Assembly: GCF_014650915.1 (NCBI RefSeq)
Contig: NZ_BMVW01000017.1
Span: forward strand, 108,635-172,634
DNA: 64,000 nt
Reading direction: 5' to 3'
Source: Streptomyces poonensis
Lineage (GTDB): Bacteria; Actinomycetota; Actinomycetes; Streptomycetales; Streptomycetaceae
Every line of letters starts with the position of its first letter. Position 1 is the stretch's first letter. The notes under the pieces were generated by a model, which searched no databases, was not told the origin of the DNA, and saw only the letters and a program-made list of their open reading frames with translations. The translations under genes and the position numbers were made by a program. Positions 55,801 through 63,538 of this stretch are shown one piece after another.

Positions 55801-58141
55801 CCGCATCCGCGAGGCATGTAAGCGCTTCGACGCACCGCAGTGGCTCACCCTCGAATGGCTCTGGGCCTTCGCCGAACTGCACCCTGACGGTGCCGTCGAG
55901 GTGACGCGGCGGCTGCTCGCCGTCCAGGCAGGCATCACCAGCAGACTCGGCTGGAACAGGACGAACACGGTCGACTTCCCGAGCGTCGGCTGCTTCCCTG
56001 CGGACGCGGGCATGGTGGCGCTTCGGCACGAGTCTCAGACCTCATACTCGGGCCACCTGTCCATGGTTCCGGCCGTGGCGGCCTGGAGGGCGCAGGTGCT
56101 GCGATCGGTGGGCGTCCCGTTGGCCCGGAACGTACGAGCGCTTCCTCTGCCCGCCACCGTCGAAGGCTATGCCGACCTACAGGCCTGGGAAGCACGCATC
56201 AGACCGCCGTTTTCCGACTTCTGGTCGTCCTTGCAGCGGAGCGCCCTGATGCCCCTTCCCGGGGAAGCTCTCTCGTTGGGCGATGTGCTGCGGCGGCTGA
56301 GACGTTACGCGGTCATGGGGTTGAAGCTGCCGGTCCTGGCTGACCTCAATGCCGCACATCGCCTGCTACTGGATTCCACGGATCGCAGTCTCCTTGCCGG
56401 CCGTGAAGTGTTCGACGGGCTGCTCTTCCCGAAAACCGACGGGACGTGGGGAGTCCTGGACACGCTCAGAATGATCAGCGCGGAGACGAGGGTGCCGCTG
56501 CGCGAGGCTCTCGTGAGGGCACGCCGTCTCGCGGCTGCCGGCTTCCCGGTGACTGTCCCGGACACCACTGGGGAACCTCCCGAGGGCATGGTCGCTTCCT
56601 GGCGTGAGCTTCGCGTTCTGTCCTGGCACCCGAGCTTTGCCCCACCTGGGGAACGCGCTGGACACGACCGGCCGACCCGAGGGGAGTACGAGAAGGTGCT
56701 CGCACGCTACGGCTGGCTCGGGCTGTCGTCGTCGGAGGGAGCGCCCATCTTGACGGACGAGCCGGAGCAGGAGACGTCGGAGGACGGCGGGCGGGGTCCT
56801 GATTGGACGAAGAAGCGCAGCGACGAATTCGAGCGGTGCTTCGGGACCGGCGGGCACGCTCACGGCACCGATCTCTCTCTGCATCAACTCGCCCGGGCTT
56901 CCGGCATGTTGTCCCTGTCCGTCGCGGACACGGTCGAGTGTTACGCCGATGCCTTCGCGAGGTACCGCCTGGGACTTCCGGATTACGCAAAACTGGCCGA
57001 CCGGATTTTTACACGCCTTGACAGCGATCTGCTGGGTGCTGCGCTGGACCGTTGGTTCGACCTCGGTATGGAGGGAGCTGCTGTCTGGCCTGTTCCCCTG
57101 CTCGACACAGCGACCGCGGTGTACAAGGTGCAGGCGAGTACGGAAGAAGTCGTCGAGAGTCTTCGAGGTCTTGCCGGACCAGGACTGGTCGATCCCGAGG
57201 CGCCGGCCTTGGTCGAGCACTGGCGGACCCTTACACCTGGGGATTGGAAACTGCTTCCTGGGGACGACTCCGTCCTGCGCGGCGGCTATTTCCTCGCGTC
57301 GGTGCACTTCGCGCGTGCAGCGCTCAGCGACGGGATCGATCTCATTTACGTCTTGTGCGTCGCGGCGTACGCCGGGATGCCGATCGGTGCGGCCCTCGCG
57401 CGGCTGCGCGAACTGGGGCCTCTCGTAAGGCTCGACGTCTCGTCACCGGAACTGCCACCCTCGGCGGCTGTCGCCGACAGGCGCCCCGAGCCCCAGGACT
57501 TCCAGGCATGTTGCGGGGTGTCGGGCACCCGCCCGCGCTGGACCCCGCCCAACCCCGCCGATCTCGTCACCCACGCCCTCGCAGGTAACCGCACGCTCGG
57601 CGAGAGCATCGCCATTCTCAGCCAGTACGCCCCCCTGGGCGCCCTGTGGACCGAGCCCGAGGACGAGGACGACCCGGGTCACGGCGCCTGGCGCGAGCAC
57701 CGGCCCACCCCCCACGACAGGGCCCTCTTCGAACCGGACCTTGTCGGCGGACTACGCGCGGGCCCCCTCGAGCTCCTCCACGTCGCCGCCCGGTTCGGCT
57801 GGCCCGTCGACCAGGCATGGGACCGCCTCGCGCCGTACCGCCCCTTCGGCCTGAAACTGCTCGTGGAACGACCCGGGTTCGAGGCCGTTCCCACCTGGCA
57901 GGATCTCATTCTCCTGACCGAGCACTACACGGGCGGCGCCCCGGCGCTGAGTGGGCGGGTGACGCCCGAGCGCATTGCCGTCACGGCTAGGGAGCTGGAG
58001 CAGCCCACGCGCTGGGTGCACCACCGGCTCAGCCTGTACGCGCCGCTGTTCGGTCTCGAACTGCCCGACGACTACCCGGCCGAACCGGCCGCGACGCCGA
58101 CCCCCGAGCCCTTCCGGGCCCCCGCCGAGCCCACCGAGTGA
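52898..58141 (+). CDS. Caspase-like protease / Hsp90-type ATPase / repeated winged-helix protein
   Basis: A 1747-aa multidomain protein. Residues ~1-235: caspase-like fold, opening RRALIVAVPQYELSDHFEDL, with HFTGHG (His86) and TVDACRDA (Cys141) as the dyad. Residues ~235-600: helical. Residues ~605-950: GHKL/Hsp90-like ATPase with ALRELYQNALDACRYRQ (N box, Asn663), ECEDNGVGMG (Asp710) and FGIGVFSYFML. Residues ~1100-1740: at least six modules ending like LxxYxPLGL (LRRYAVMGLKLP, LSQYAPLGALW, LAPYRPFGLKLL, LSLYAPLFGLEL), probably winged helices. ATG 52898 follows GGGGAGG. It fits conflict (defence or cell-death) proteins that couple a sensor ATPase to a protease. The last four bases may overlap the next gene. 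Confidence 0.82.
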   Translation: MGESRRALIVAVPQYELSDHFEDLSDTVGHDVELMTASLRSSGYSVELIGAEPGDPAGRSRILSAVSRVCATAPEDGTVLVHFTGHGLSVDGADHLVPADAQLTWETTPPRVAVDSLIGLDLSRMLRGCQAGTVLLTVDACRDALGGESSGGRATVFPAGRDRVAVLFGCGPGQTCGADEESGSHFSRALAEALHADTSPRTVAEVIAHTVRRTAEFARAARQKQTPTAHYAPSGHEAMGEVVLCTGRTLQEEWTTAVRDPELWAAVACDDERRAELQQALVRLTGECAKWRRTGHAAVPDPWADDDYPVRVLSRGLRPLLAPSQTQGGPVLDAGELTALAAAPFVREAVYAMGLKGVAAADPFRLEPATGDLARDPERADLEHTFAAHALLRRKGRELAGRKRTEDAGAVAAWLVHRHVSGKEELWDKYAPQLLAPLAKAMIGADAPSARIGELTDELVRVCRQTALIPARPYEGEREPAEARWRLDELVCPDGTPECWRPRELSWLIGVAGLLGGDPRQLPGVLVDNIGITDGLSPDRAVAAVRQLRWARDRLDKGLDLDLACPHPAVHAGLEALTDWADEAVQNIRRHAGPSGPTGLLAHLPDRVTCGRLRPQYDVATKGDAYGVPLMRFGLAEDETRELLMGTRLYGNRALALRELYQNALDACRYRQARYRYGQVAHGVPYAWKGDIVFRRGTDEDGRPYVECEDNGVGMGHETLRGTFARAGRRFEQSREYRREQARWRRADPDLRIFPNSRFGIGVFSYFMLADEISIWTRATDEYGRPEANGGLRVDIASSGSLFRIRRSEEAQPGGGTRVRLYLQADDVDVAGELGKHVWRTDFGMRVERDGEVVRTWEEEALHYFGDHTRPVAAGADIWFVEGLGCLLVDGVLVDADGMSEEEHGSARDWLGAAGRSFRRASGRDRRDWHAMGGHPFGCVVDLRGVHAPDISTNRNSLLSYDGSWADDRIREACKRFDAPQWLTLEWLWAFAELHPDGAVEVTRRLLAVQAGITSRLGWNRTNTVDFPSVGCFPADAGMVALRHESQTSYSGHLSMVPAVAAWRAQVLRSVGVPLARNVRALPLPATVEGYADLQAWEARIRPPFSDFWSSLQRSALMPLPGEALSLGDVLRRLRRYAVMGLKLPVLADLNAAHRLLLDSTDRSLLAGREVFDGLLFPKTDGTWGVLDTLRMISAETRVPLREALVRARRLAAAGFPVTVPDTTGEPPEGMVASWRELRVLSWHPSFAPPGERAGHDRPTRGEYEKVLARYGWLGLSSSEGAPILTDEPEQETSEDGGRGPDWTKKRSDEFERCFGTGGHAHGTDLSLHQLARASGMLSLSVADTVECYADAFARYRLGLPDYAKLADRIFTRLDSDLLGAALDRWFDLGMEGAAVWPVPLLDTATAVYKVQASTEEVVESLRGLAGPGLVDPEAPALVEHWRTLTPGDWKLLPGDDSVLRGGYFLASVHFARAALSDGIDLIYVLCVAAYAGMPIGAALARLRELGPLVRLDVSSPELPPSAAVADRRPEPQDFQACCGVSGTRPRWTPPNPADLVTHALAGNRTLGESIAILSQYAPLGALWTEPEDEDDPGHGAWREHRPTPHDRALFEPDLVGGLRAGPLELLHVAARFGWPVDQAWDRLAPYRPFGLKLLVERPGFEAVPTWQDLILLTEHYTGGAPALSGRVTPERIAVTARELEQPTRWVHHRLSLYAPLFGLELPDDYPAEPAATPTPEPFRAPAEPTE

Positions 58142-58149
58142 GGAAACCC

Positions 58150-58503
58150 GTGCCCGACCACGCGTCCACCGACTTCCACGAGCACGAGACGGCCGTCCGG
58201 CCCGATGACCGGTTCGACGTCGTGCGCTCCGACGACGGCCGCTGGTACACGGTGACCGGCCTGTGCCCGACGTGCCGGGCGACGGTCGTCTTCCGAGTCG
58301 CGTACGGCGTCCTCGGCCCGTCCAAGCGGCTGTGGGGGCGCGACCCGCACCGCCCGGAGCCGCTGACCGGCAGTGTCACGGTCTTCTGCCAGTGCGGCTA
58401 CCCGCATGCCGAGCGGCCGCCCGAGTCGCCCGACACGGGGTGCGGCGCCTTCTGGGACGTGCCGGTGTCCGGGACCGGGGCCGGGCAGGGAGCGGCGTCG
58501 TGA
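58150..58503 (+). CDS. Small zinc-binding protein in the caspase-Hsp90 operon
   Basis: A 117-aa protein (121 aa if the GTG at 58138, overlapping the upstream stop, is used). LCPTC and FCQCG pairs about 43 residues apart, plus a following His and a late Cys (TGCGAFWD), suggest a zinc ribbon. GTG 58150 is chosen because AGGA lies 6 bp upstream. No homologous family was recognised. Its coupling to both neighbours suggests an adaptor or regulator of the protease. Confidence 0.7.
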   Translation: MPDHASTDFHEHETAVRPDDRFDVVRSDDGRWYTVTGLCPTCRATVVFRVAYGVLGPSKRLWGRDPHRPEPLTGSVTVFCQCGYPHAERPPESPDTGCGAFWDVPVSGTGAGQGAAS

Positions 58504-59174
58504 CCGATCTCGCCAAGAAGCGGTTCGCCCAGCTCGGCCAGCAGCTCCAGTACGACCAACTCAGCACCGTACGACGGCAGGCGGAGGGCTGGCGCAACGG
58601 GCTCACCGGCCTCACCGGACTGGTCGGCGTGGTCTTCGTGCTCAAGGGGCGGGAGAGCGTCGCCGGCATGCCCGGCGTCTGGCGCTGGACCACGGCCCTA
58701 CTGCTGGTCGCGGCGTTCGTCTTGCTGCTCGCCGGAGCCCTGTGCGCGGTGCGGGCCGCGCACGGCCAGCTGGGGCAGGGGACCTGGCTGTCCGGCGAAC
58801 GACTGCTCGCGGCTGTCCTCGACGAGGTGGAGCGCACACAGAGTGCCGTGATCACGGCACGCAGACTCTCGATCGCGGGCCTGAGCGCGATCGTCATCGC
58901 GATCGCGGTCTCCTGGCTGGTGCCCGTGAAGAACGCGGCGGACCCGGCCGGGTCCGGCAAGGACGGGCCGTACGTCCTGGTCGTCACGGACCGCGGGACG
59001 GAGTGCGGGACGCTCGTGGTGGGGGATGCCGGGGCGGTGACCATCAAGCAGGCCAAGGCCAAGGCCGAGTCGGACAAGGAGGCGCCGCAGAAGACCACGT
59101 TGGACGACGCCAGGCAGTGGCACCGGATCCCCGCCGACGATGTCCGCTCGGTCGTCCCGACGGACGGATGCTGA
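58500..59174 (+). CDS. Membrane protein ending the caspase-Hsp90 operon, candidate effector
   Basis: A 224-aa protein starting with GTG in a GTGA overlap. Residues ~1-30 are polar. A first hydrophobic stretch (~34-48, LTGLTGLVGVVFVL) and two clear helices (~62-84 TTALLLVAAFVLLLAGALCA and ~122-143 SIAGLSAIVIAIAVSWLVP) follow. The ~75-residue C-terminus, GPYVLVVTDRGTECGTLVVG onward, looks like a small beta-rich domain, probably outside. In conflict systems a membrane partner of this size is often the lethal pore or the protease target; here that is inference. Confidence 0.7.
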   Translation: MTDLAKKRFAQLGQQLQYDQLSTVRRQAEGWRNGLTGLTGLVGVVFVLKGRESVAGMPGVWRWTTALLLVAAFVLLLAGALCAVRAAHGQLGQGTWLSGERLLAAVLDEVERTQSAVITARRLSIAGLSAIVIAIAVSWLVPVKNAADPAGSGKDGPYVLVVTDRGTECGTLVVGDAGAVTIKQAKAKAESDKEAPQKTTLDDARQWHRIPADDVRSVVPTDGC

Positions 59175-59303
59175 CGCTGACCCGGTGCGCACACGACCCC
59201 GGCCCACTTGGCGGAGACCGCCAACAAGCAAGCGCGTACCGCCGGTAATACTTGTGGGTAACAGCCTCTGGCCGCAGCCCTACGGCGGCCCTACGGTGCA
59301 TCC

Positions 59304-60194
59304 ATGCCGAACCTGCCCGATGTCGTGCTGTGGTCGATACCCGCCTTCGTGCTGCTCACCGTCGTCGAGATGGTGAGCGTGCGCCTCCACCCCGACGAGG
59401 ACGCGGCCGGGTACGAGGCGAAGGACGCTGCGACCAGTGTCGGCATGGGGCTGGGGAGCCTGTTCTTCGACTTCCTGTGGAAGATTCCGATTGTGGCCGT
59501 CTACACGGCGGTGTACGAGCTGACGCCCCTGCGGGTGCCCGTGCTGTGGTGGACCGTTTCGCTGATGCTGCTCGCGCAGGACTTCTTGTACTACTGGTCC
59601 CACCGCGGTCACCATGTGATCCGCATCCTGTGGGCCTGTCATGTCGTGCACCACTCCAGCCGCAGGTTCAACCTCACCACCGCGCTGCGGCAGCCCTGGA
59701 CGAGCTGGACGGTGTGGCCGTTCTACGTTCCGCTCGTCGCCCTGGGCGTGCACCCCGCCGCGCTCGCGTTCTGCTCCTCCGCGAACCTCGTGTACCAGTT
59801 CTGGATCCACACCGAGCGCATCGGAAAGCTGCACCGTGCCTTCGAGTTCGTCTTCAACACGCCCTCCCACCACCGCGTGCACCACGCCTCCCAGGGCAGC
59901 TACCTGGACCGCAACTTCGGCGGGATCCTCATCGTCTGGGACCGTCTCTTCGGCTCGTTCGTGGCGGAGACCGAGCGGCCGGTCTACGGGCTGACGAAGA
60001 ACATCGACACGTACAACCCGCTGAAGGTCGCCACCCACGAGTACGTCGCCATCGCCAAGGACCTGAGAGCCGCCGGGACATGGTGCGAGCGCGTCGGACA
60101 TGTCTTCCGCGGGCCCGGGTGGCAGCCGGAACGGCCGGTGCCGCCAGAGCGGTCCGAGCGGCCGGTGCCGCCGGACGCGGAACCGGTCGTGTGA
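59304..60194 (+). CDS. Sterol desaturase / fatty acid hydroxylase family protein
   Basis: A 296-aa integral membrane di-iron oxygenase. The His clusters are SHRGHHVIR, CHVVHHSSRRFN and PSHHRVHHAS, in the order usual for the superfamily. Four hydrophobic helices are visible, then a soluble C-terminus ending in Pro/Glu/Arg repeats (PERPVPPERSERPVPP). Substrate unknown; may modify a lipid. Start ATG 59304; it overlaps the next gene by GTGA. Confidence 0.9.
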   Translation: MPNLPDVVLWSIPAFVLLTVVEMVSVRLHPDEDAAGYEAKDAATSVGMGLGSLFFDFLWKIPIVAVYTAVYELTPLRVPVLWWTVSLMLLAQDFLYYWSHRGHHVIRILWACHVVHHSSRRFNLTTALRQPWTSWTVWPFYVPLVALGVHPAALAFCSSANLVYQFWIHTERIGKLHRAFEFVFNTPSHHRVHHASQGSYLDRNFGGILIVWDRLFGSFVAETERPVYGLTKNIDTYNPLKVATHEYVAIAKDLRAAGTWCERVGHVFRGPGWQPERPVPPERSERPVPPDAEPVV

Positions 60195-60958
60195 AAGGTG
60201 TCGGTACGGCGGGCACCGCGCGCGTGACGCTGCTCCTCTTCGTCCTCGCCGCCGCCGTCGACCTGGGCTCCCGGGCCGTCGGTTCCGCGGCGGGCCACGC
60301 CGTCGTCAAACCGCTGCTGATGCCGTTGCCGGCCGCCCACGTCCATGCCCGGGGCGGGCCGGCCACTGGTCGCGGCGCTGCTGTGCGGCTGGGGCGGCGA
60401 CGTCCTGCTGCTGTCCGACGCCGGACCGGCGTTCCTCGCCGGGATGGGCTGCTTCGCCGCCGGGCACGGGTGCTACCTGCTGCTCTTCGGCCGGTACGGC
60501 TCGGCCCGCCTCCCCCGCGCGCGTACGGCACTGCTCGGGGGCGCGTACGGTACGGCCCTCGTCGTGACGGTCGCCCTGCTGTGGCCCGGTCTGCCCGCGG
60601 GGCTGCGTCTCCCGTCGCCGGATACAGCCTGCTGCTGACGGCCGTGGCCTTCGGGGCGCTCCGGCTCGGGCCCGTGGCAGCCCTCGGCGGCTTTCTCTTC
60701 CTGCTGTCCGACACGCTCATCGCGACCGGTGTCGCCGAGTGGCCGCGGCTCCCGCGGCCCGATCTCTGGGTGATGCTGACCTACCTGGCGGCCCAGTACC
60801 TGCTGGCCCGGGGCGCGCTGTGGACCCTCGGCGCGCGGGCCGTGCCGCGCGCGGACCTCACCAGCGGATCGGTACCGGCAGCGTCGTCAGCACCGCCGAC
60901 ACCGCGACGACCAGCCCCAGCACCACGACCTCCGCGCGCGCGGGGGAGCAGGCGGTGA
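60191..60958 (+). pseudogene. Lysoplasmalogenase-like (YhhN) gene with two compensating frameshifts
   Basis: Frame 1 from GTG 60191 reads LLLFVLAAAVDLGSRAVG...VVKPLLMPLPAAHVHARG, a YhhN N-terminus. Near 60350, in a run of C/G, the homology moves to frame +1 (GRPLVAALLCGWGGDVLLLS... GMGCFAAGHGCYLLLFG). Near 60610 it returns to frame 1 (VAGYSLLLTAVAFGALRLGP... GFLFLLSDTLIATG). The two shifts cancel. The family is a membrane enzyme that hydrolyses lysoplasmalogen vinyl ethers. Either the gene is broken, or two sequencing errors sit in GC-rich runs. Its end overlaps the convergent CopD gene by 101 bp. Confidence 0.65.
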
Positions 60959-61934
60959 GCGGATCGCTCGCCCGGCTCAGGCGCACGCGGGCCACCAGCG
61001 CGAGCGCGGCGACGACGACCACCAGGAGCACCTTGGCGAGCAGGGCACGCCCGTACGCGGTCGTCGTCAGCTGCTCCAGGACCGTCTCCGGCGGCATGCG
61101 GCGCAGCGTGCTGCACAGTCCGGTCGCGGTGAGGGCGGCCAGCGGAACGGCCGCCACGCGCGCGTAGAGCCCCAGCAGCGCGGCGCTTGCCTCAAGGGGG
61201 TGCTCTCCGCGCGTGCCGCGCCAGTGGTGCAGGGTGCGCAGGACGTACAGCAGCCCGCCCGCCCACAGGGAGGCGCACATGACGTGGAGGAACGTCAGTC
61301 CGCTGCCCACCAGCGGGCTGTGCTCCGTCGGGGGGTGCGCCCGCAGCGCCTCCGCGACGGCGATCGCGGCCAGCGGCCACACCTGCGTGGCGGGGCGGCG
61401 CGAGAGGGCGCACAGGCCCGCCGCGACGAAGGCGTCGACCTCCAGGAGGGCGAGCCTGCCGTCCCGGGTCTCGTACAGGCCGCCCACGTCGATGTCGGCG
61501 ATGTCGGCCGGCACCAGGTTGCCGGTGGCCACGACCGAGGCGAGACCGAGCGCGGCGACGCATCCGGCGGCGGCCGCCCAAGGGGCCCAACTGCGCGGTG
61601 TGCTGAGGGGCGCTCCCGGCAGGCGGCGCACCAGCCGGGCCGCGAACAGCTCGCCCGCCGGGACGCAGAGGGCGGCGAACAGGACGGTACGCAGCAGGGC
61701 TGTGCCGCCCGCGCCGGGGGCCGCCGCCTCTCCCGTGCCGTCCAGCGCGGCGCGTGGCCCCAGCATCGACATCAGCCCGGCGACGGTCACCAGGACGAGT
61801 ACGGCGACGGCCCGGGTGAAGCCCCGGCGCGCGGCGCGGGCCGGGGCTGTGGCGGCCGGACCGGCCGCCCCGTCCTCCCGGGAAGCGCTCCCGTCACCCC
61901 CGCCCGCGTCGGCCGTCGGTCTCATCAGGCTCAC
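60858..61934 (-). CDS. CopD-like multi-pass membrane protein
   Basis: A 358-aa protein with about eight transmembrane helices. The second half matches the CopD domain: HVMCASLWAGGLLYVLRTL, YARVAAVPLAALTATGLCST, YGRALLAKVLLVVVVAALAL. His residues at helix ends (e.g. FLHVM, TLHHW) could hold copper. Start GTG 61934; ATG 61925 is possible. It may take part in copper uptake. Downstream end overlaps the lysoplasmalogenase-like gene tail-to-tail. Confidence 0.8.
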   Translation of the reverse strand: MSLMRPTADAGGGDGSASREDGAAGPAATAPARAARRGFTRAVAVLVLVTVAGLMSMLGPRAALDGTGEAAAPGAGGTALLRTVLFAALCVPAGELFAARLVRRLPGAPLSTPRSWAPWAAAAGCVAALGLASVVATGNLVPADIADIDVGGLYETRDGRLALLEVDAFVAAGLCALSRRPATQVWPLAAIAVAEALRAHPPTEHSPLVGSGLTFLHVMCASLWAGGLLYVLRTLHHWRGTRGEHPLEASAALLGLYARVAAVPLAALTATGLCSTLRRMPPETVLEQLTTTAYGRALLAKVLLVVVVAALALVARVRLSRASDPLTACSPARAEVVVLGLVVAVSAVLTTLPVPIRW

Positions 61935-62033
61935 CCCAGCACTTCACGTTGCCACAGAACCGGGCAAGTCCCGGAAAACAACTGGACGTACGCCATTCCA
62001 TCCATGAGGTACGGGCCGGACCGCGGGAACCAC

Positions 62034-63416
62034 TCAGGCCCAGCGGGCCTCGTCCGCCCCCCAGGGCCCGGGTGGCCGCGTCCAGTCGCCCGGCCCTCCC
62101 GCGAAGGACACGGGCGGCAGCGCGTACCGCAGCCGCCCCAGCGGGCTGTCGGTGGCGGCGAGGTACGGGTCGGGCCGGTCGTACACGAGGCCGTGCCCGG
62201 AAAACCCGGCACCGTCCACGGCGCCGCAGGTCAGCCACGCCGCCGTCCGTGCCAGCGCCAGCCGGACGAGCCGGGTGCCGCCCTCCTCCAGCCGCTCGGT
62301 GAGGCACCGCAGCACGGCTGCGGCCAGCAGGTAACCCGTGCCGTGGTCCAGGGCCTGGGCGGGCAGCGCGCCCGGCCGTCCGGGCGCCCCCTCGATGACC
62401 GCTGTCCCGGTGGCGGCCTGCACGAGGCTGTCGAAGCCGCGCCGTCCGGCCCAGGGACCGTCCGCGCCCCACGCGGACAGCTGCGCCACCACGAGTCCGG
62501 GCCTGCGTTCCGCCAGCGCCCCGGCACCGAGCCCGTACCGGTCCAGGGCGCCGGGCCGGTAGCCGGTGACCACGACGTCGGCCCCGGCGAGCAGCTCCTC
62601 GAACGTGCGCCGGTCGGTACGGTCGCCCAGGTCCAGCACGGCCGACCGCTTGCCGAAGCCCGTGTCGGCGTGCTGGTCGGGCAGTTCGGGCAGCCCGCGC
62701 GCGTCCACCCGCAGGACGTCGGCGCCCAGCAGGGCGAGGGTCCGGGTGGCGACGGGGCCCGCGGTCACCCGGGTCAGGTCCAGGACGCGTACGCCGGCCG
62801 CGGGCAGCCCCGCGCTCCCCGTCAGCCGCCTGCCCGGACCCTCACCGATGACCTCGCGGCGCACCAGCGGCCCCGCGGCGGCCGCCCGCCCCTGCGCGTG
62901 ACCGGCCCACTCCCCGGGCGTGCGCACGGCCACCGCGAGCCCTCCGGCGGCGTGCACGGTGTCCTCGGTCTCCCGCGCGGACCGCTCGGCCAGGCACCTT
63001 CCGAGATCCTCGGCCGACGCGTCAGCGGCGAGCCCGAGCGCCCCCAGCAGCCGTGCCTGGTGGTGGGGATAGTTCGCGTGCGTCCGTACCCAGCCGTCCG
63101 CCGTCGGCCAGAACCGCGACAGCGGGGCGAAGGGGGCCGTGCGCCGCCCGTCGACCGTCAGGTGCCGTTCGCTCACGAAGGCCGTGGCGACCGCCCCGTC
63201 GTCCACCCGGACCTCCGGCACCTCCGCCCGCCCGGCCCGCCGCGCCCCCAGTTCGGCCGCGGCCAGCCCGCACGCCCCCACACAGGCCCGTGCCAGCTCG
63301 CGGACGGGCAGCACCGCGGGCAGTGCCCCGTGCCGCGCGACGACCGAGACCCGCGCGAGCAGCTCCGGCGCGCCGCCCAGCGCCTTCCACGCGTACTCCG
63401 TACTCACAGCGGTCAT
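62034..63416 (-). CDS. CaiB/BaiF (class III) CoA transferase family protein
   Basis: A 460-aa protein. The class III fold shows GVRVLDLTRVTAGPVATRTL, LALLGADVLRVDARG, LLAGADVVVTGYRPGALDRYG, and QALDHGTGYLLAAAVLRCL with the likely catalytic Asp. An extra ~200-residue N-terminal region looks like a second, partial copy of the family. ATG 63416 is taken as start; it lies in the first unit of a triplicated 28-bp repeat, and a GTG at 63431 would add five residues. CoA donor and acceptor unknown. Confidence 0.82.
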   Translation of the reverse strand: MTAVSTEYAWKALGGAPELLARVSVVARHGALPAVLPVRELARACVGACGLAAAELGARRAGRAEVPEVRVDDGAVATAFVSERHLTVDGRRTAPFAPLSRFWPTADGWVRTHANYPHHQARLLGALGLAADASAEDLGRCLAERSARETEDTVHAAGGLAVAVRTPGEWAGHAQGRAAAAGPLVRREVIGEGPGRRLTGSAGLPAAGVRVLDLTRVTAGPVATRTLALLGADVLRVDARGLPELPDQHADTGFGKRSAVLDLGDRTDRRTFEELLAGADVVVTGYRPGALDRYGLGAGALAERRPGLVVAQLSAWGADGPWAGRRGFDSLVQAATGTAVIEGAPGRPGALPAQALDHGTGYLLAAAVLRCLTERLEEGGTRLVRLALARTAAWLTCGAVDGAGFSGHGLVYDRPDPYLAATDSPLGRLRYALPPVSFAGGPGDWTRPPGPWGADEARWA

Positions 63417-63485
63417 GGACGCACTGTGCACTCACAGCGGTCATGGACGCACTGCGCACTCGGAGCACTCATGGACGCACTGCAC
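63402..63485. repeat. Three tandem 28-bp repeats spanning the CoA-transferase start codon
   Basis: Units at 63402, 63430 and 63458; the first two differ at one base, the third at five or so. Each carries the minus-strand ATG and its flanks, so start codons recur at 63416, 63444 and 63472; because 28 is not a multiple of three they lie in different frames. Confidence 0.85.
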
Positions 63486-63538
63486 GAGCGGGCCGGACGG
63501 TATGCACCGCCCGGCCCGCAATCATGGTCCCGCTCCGT

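Noticed and set aside
52328..56029. 1233-codon open frame on the minus strand opposite the caspase-Hsp90 gene
   Set aside because: Antisense shadow of a GC3-rich gene; its composition is Val/Gly/Arg/His-rich with no domain, while the plus-strand frame has clear catalytic motifs.
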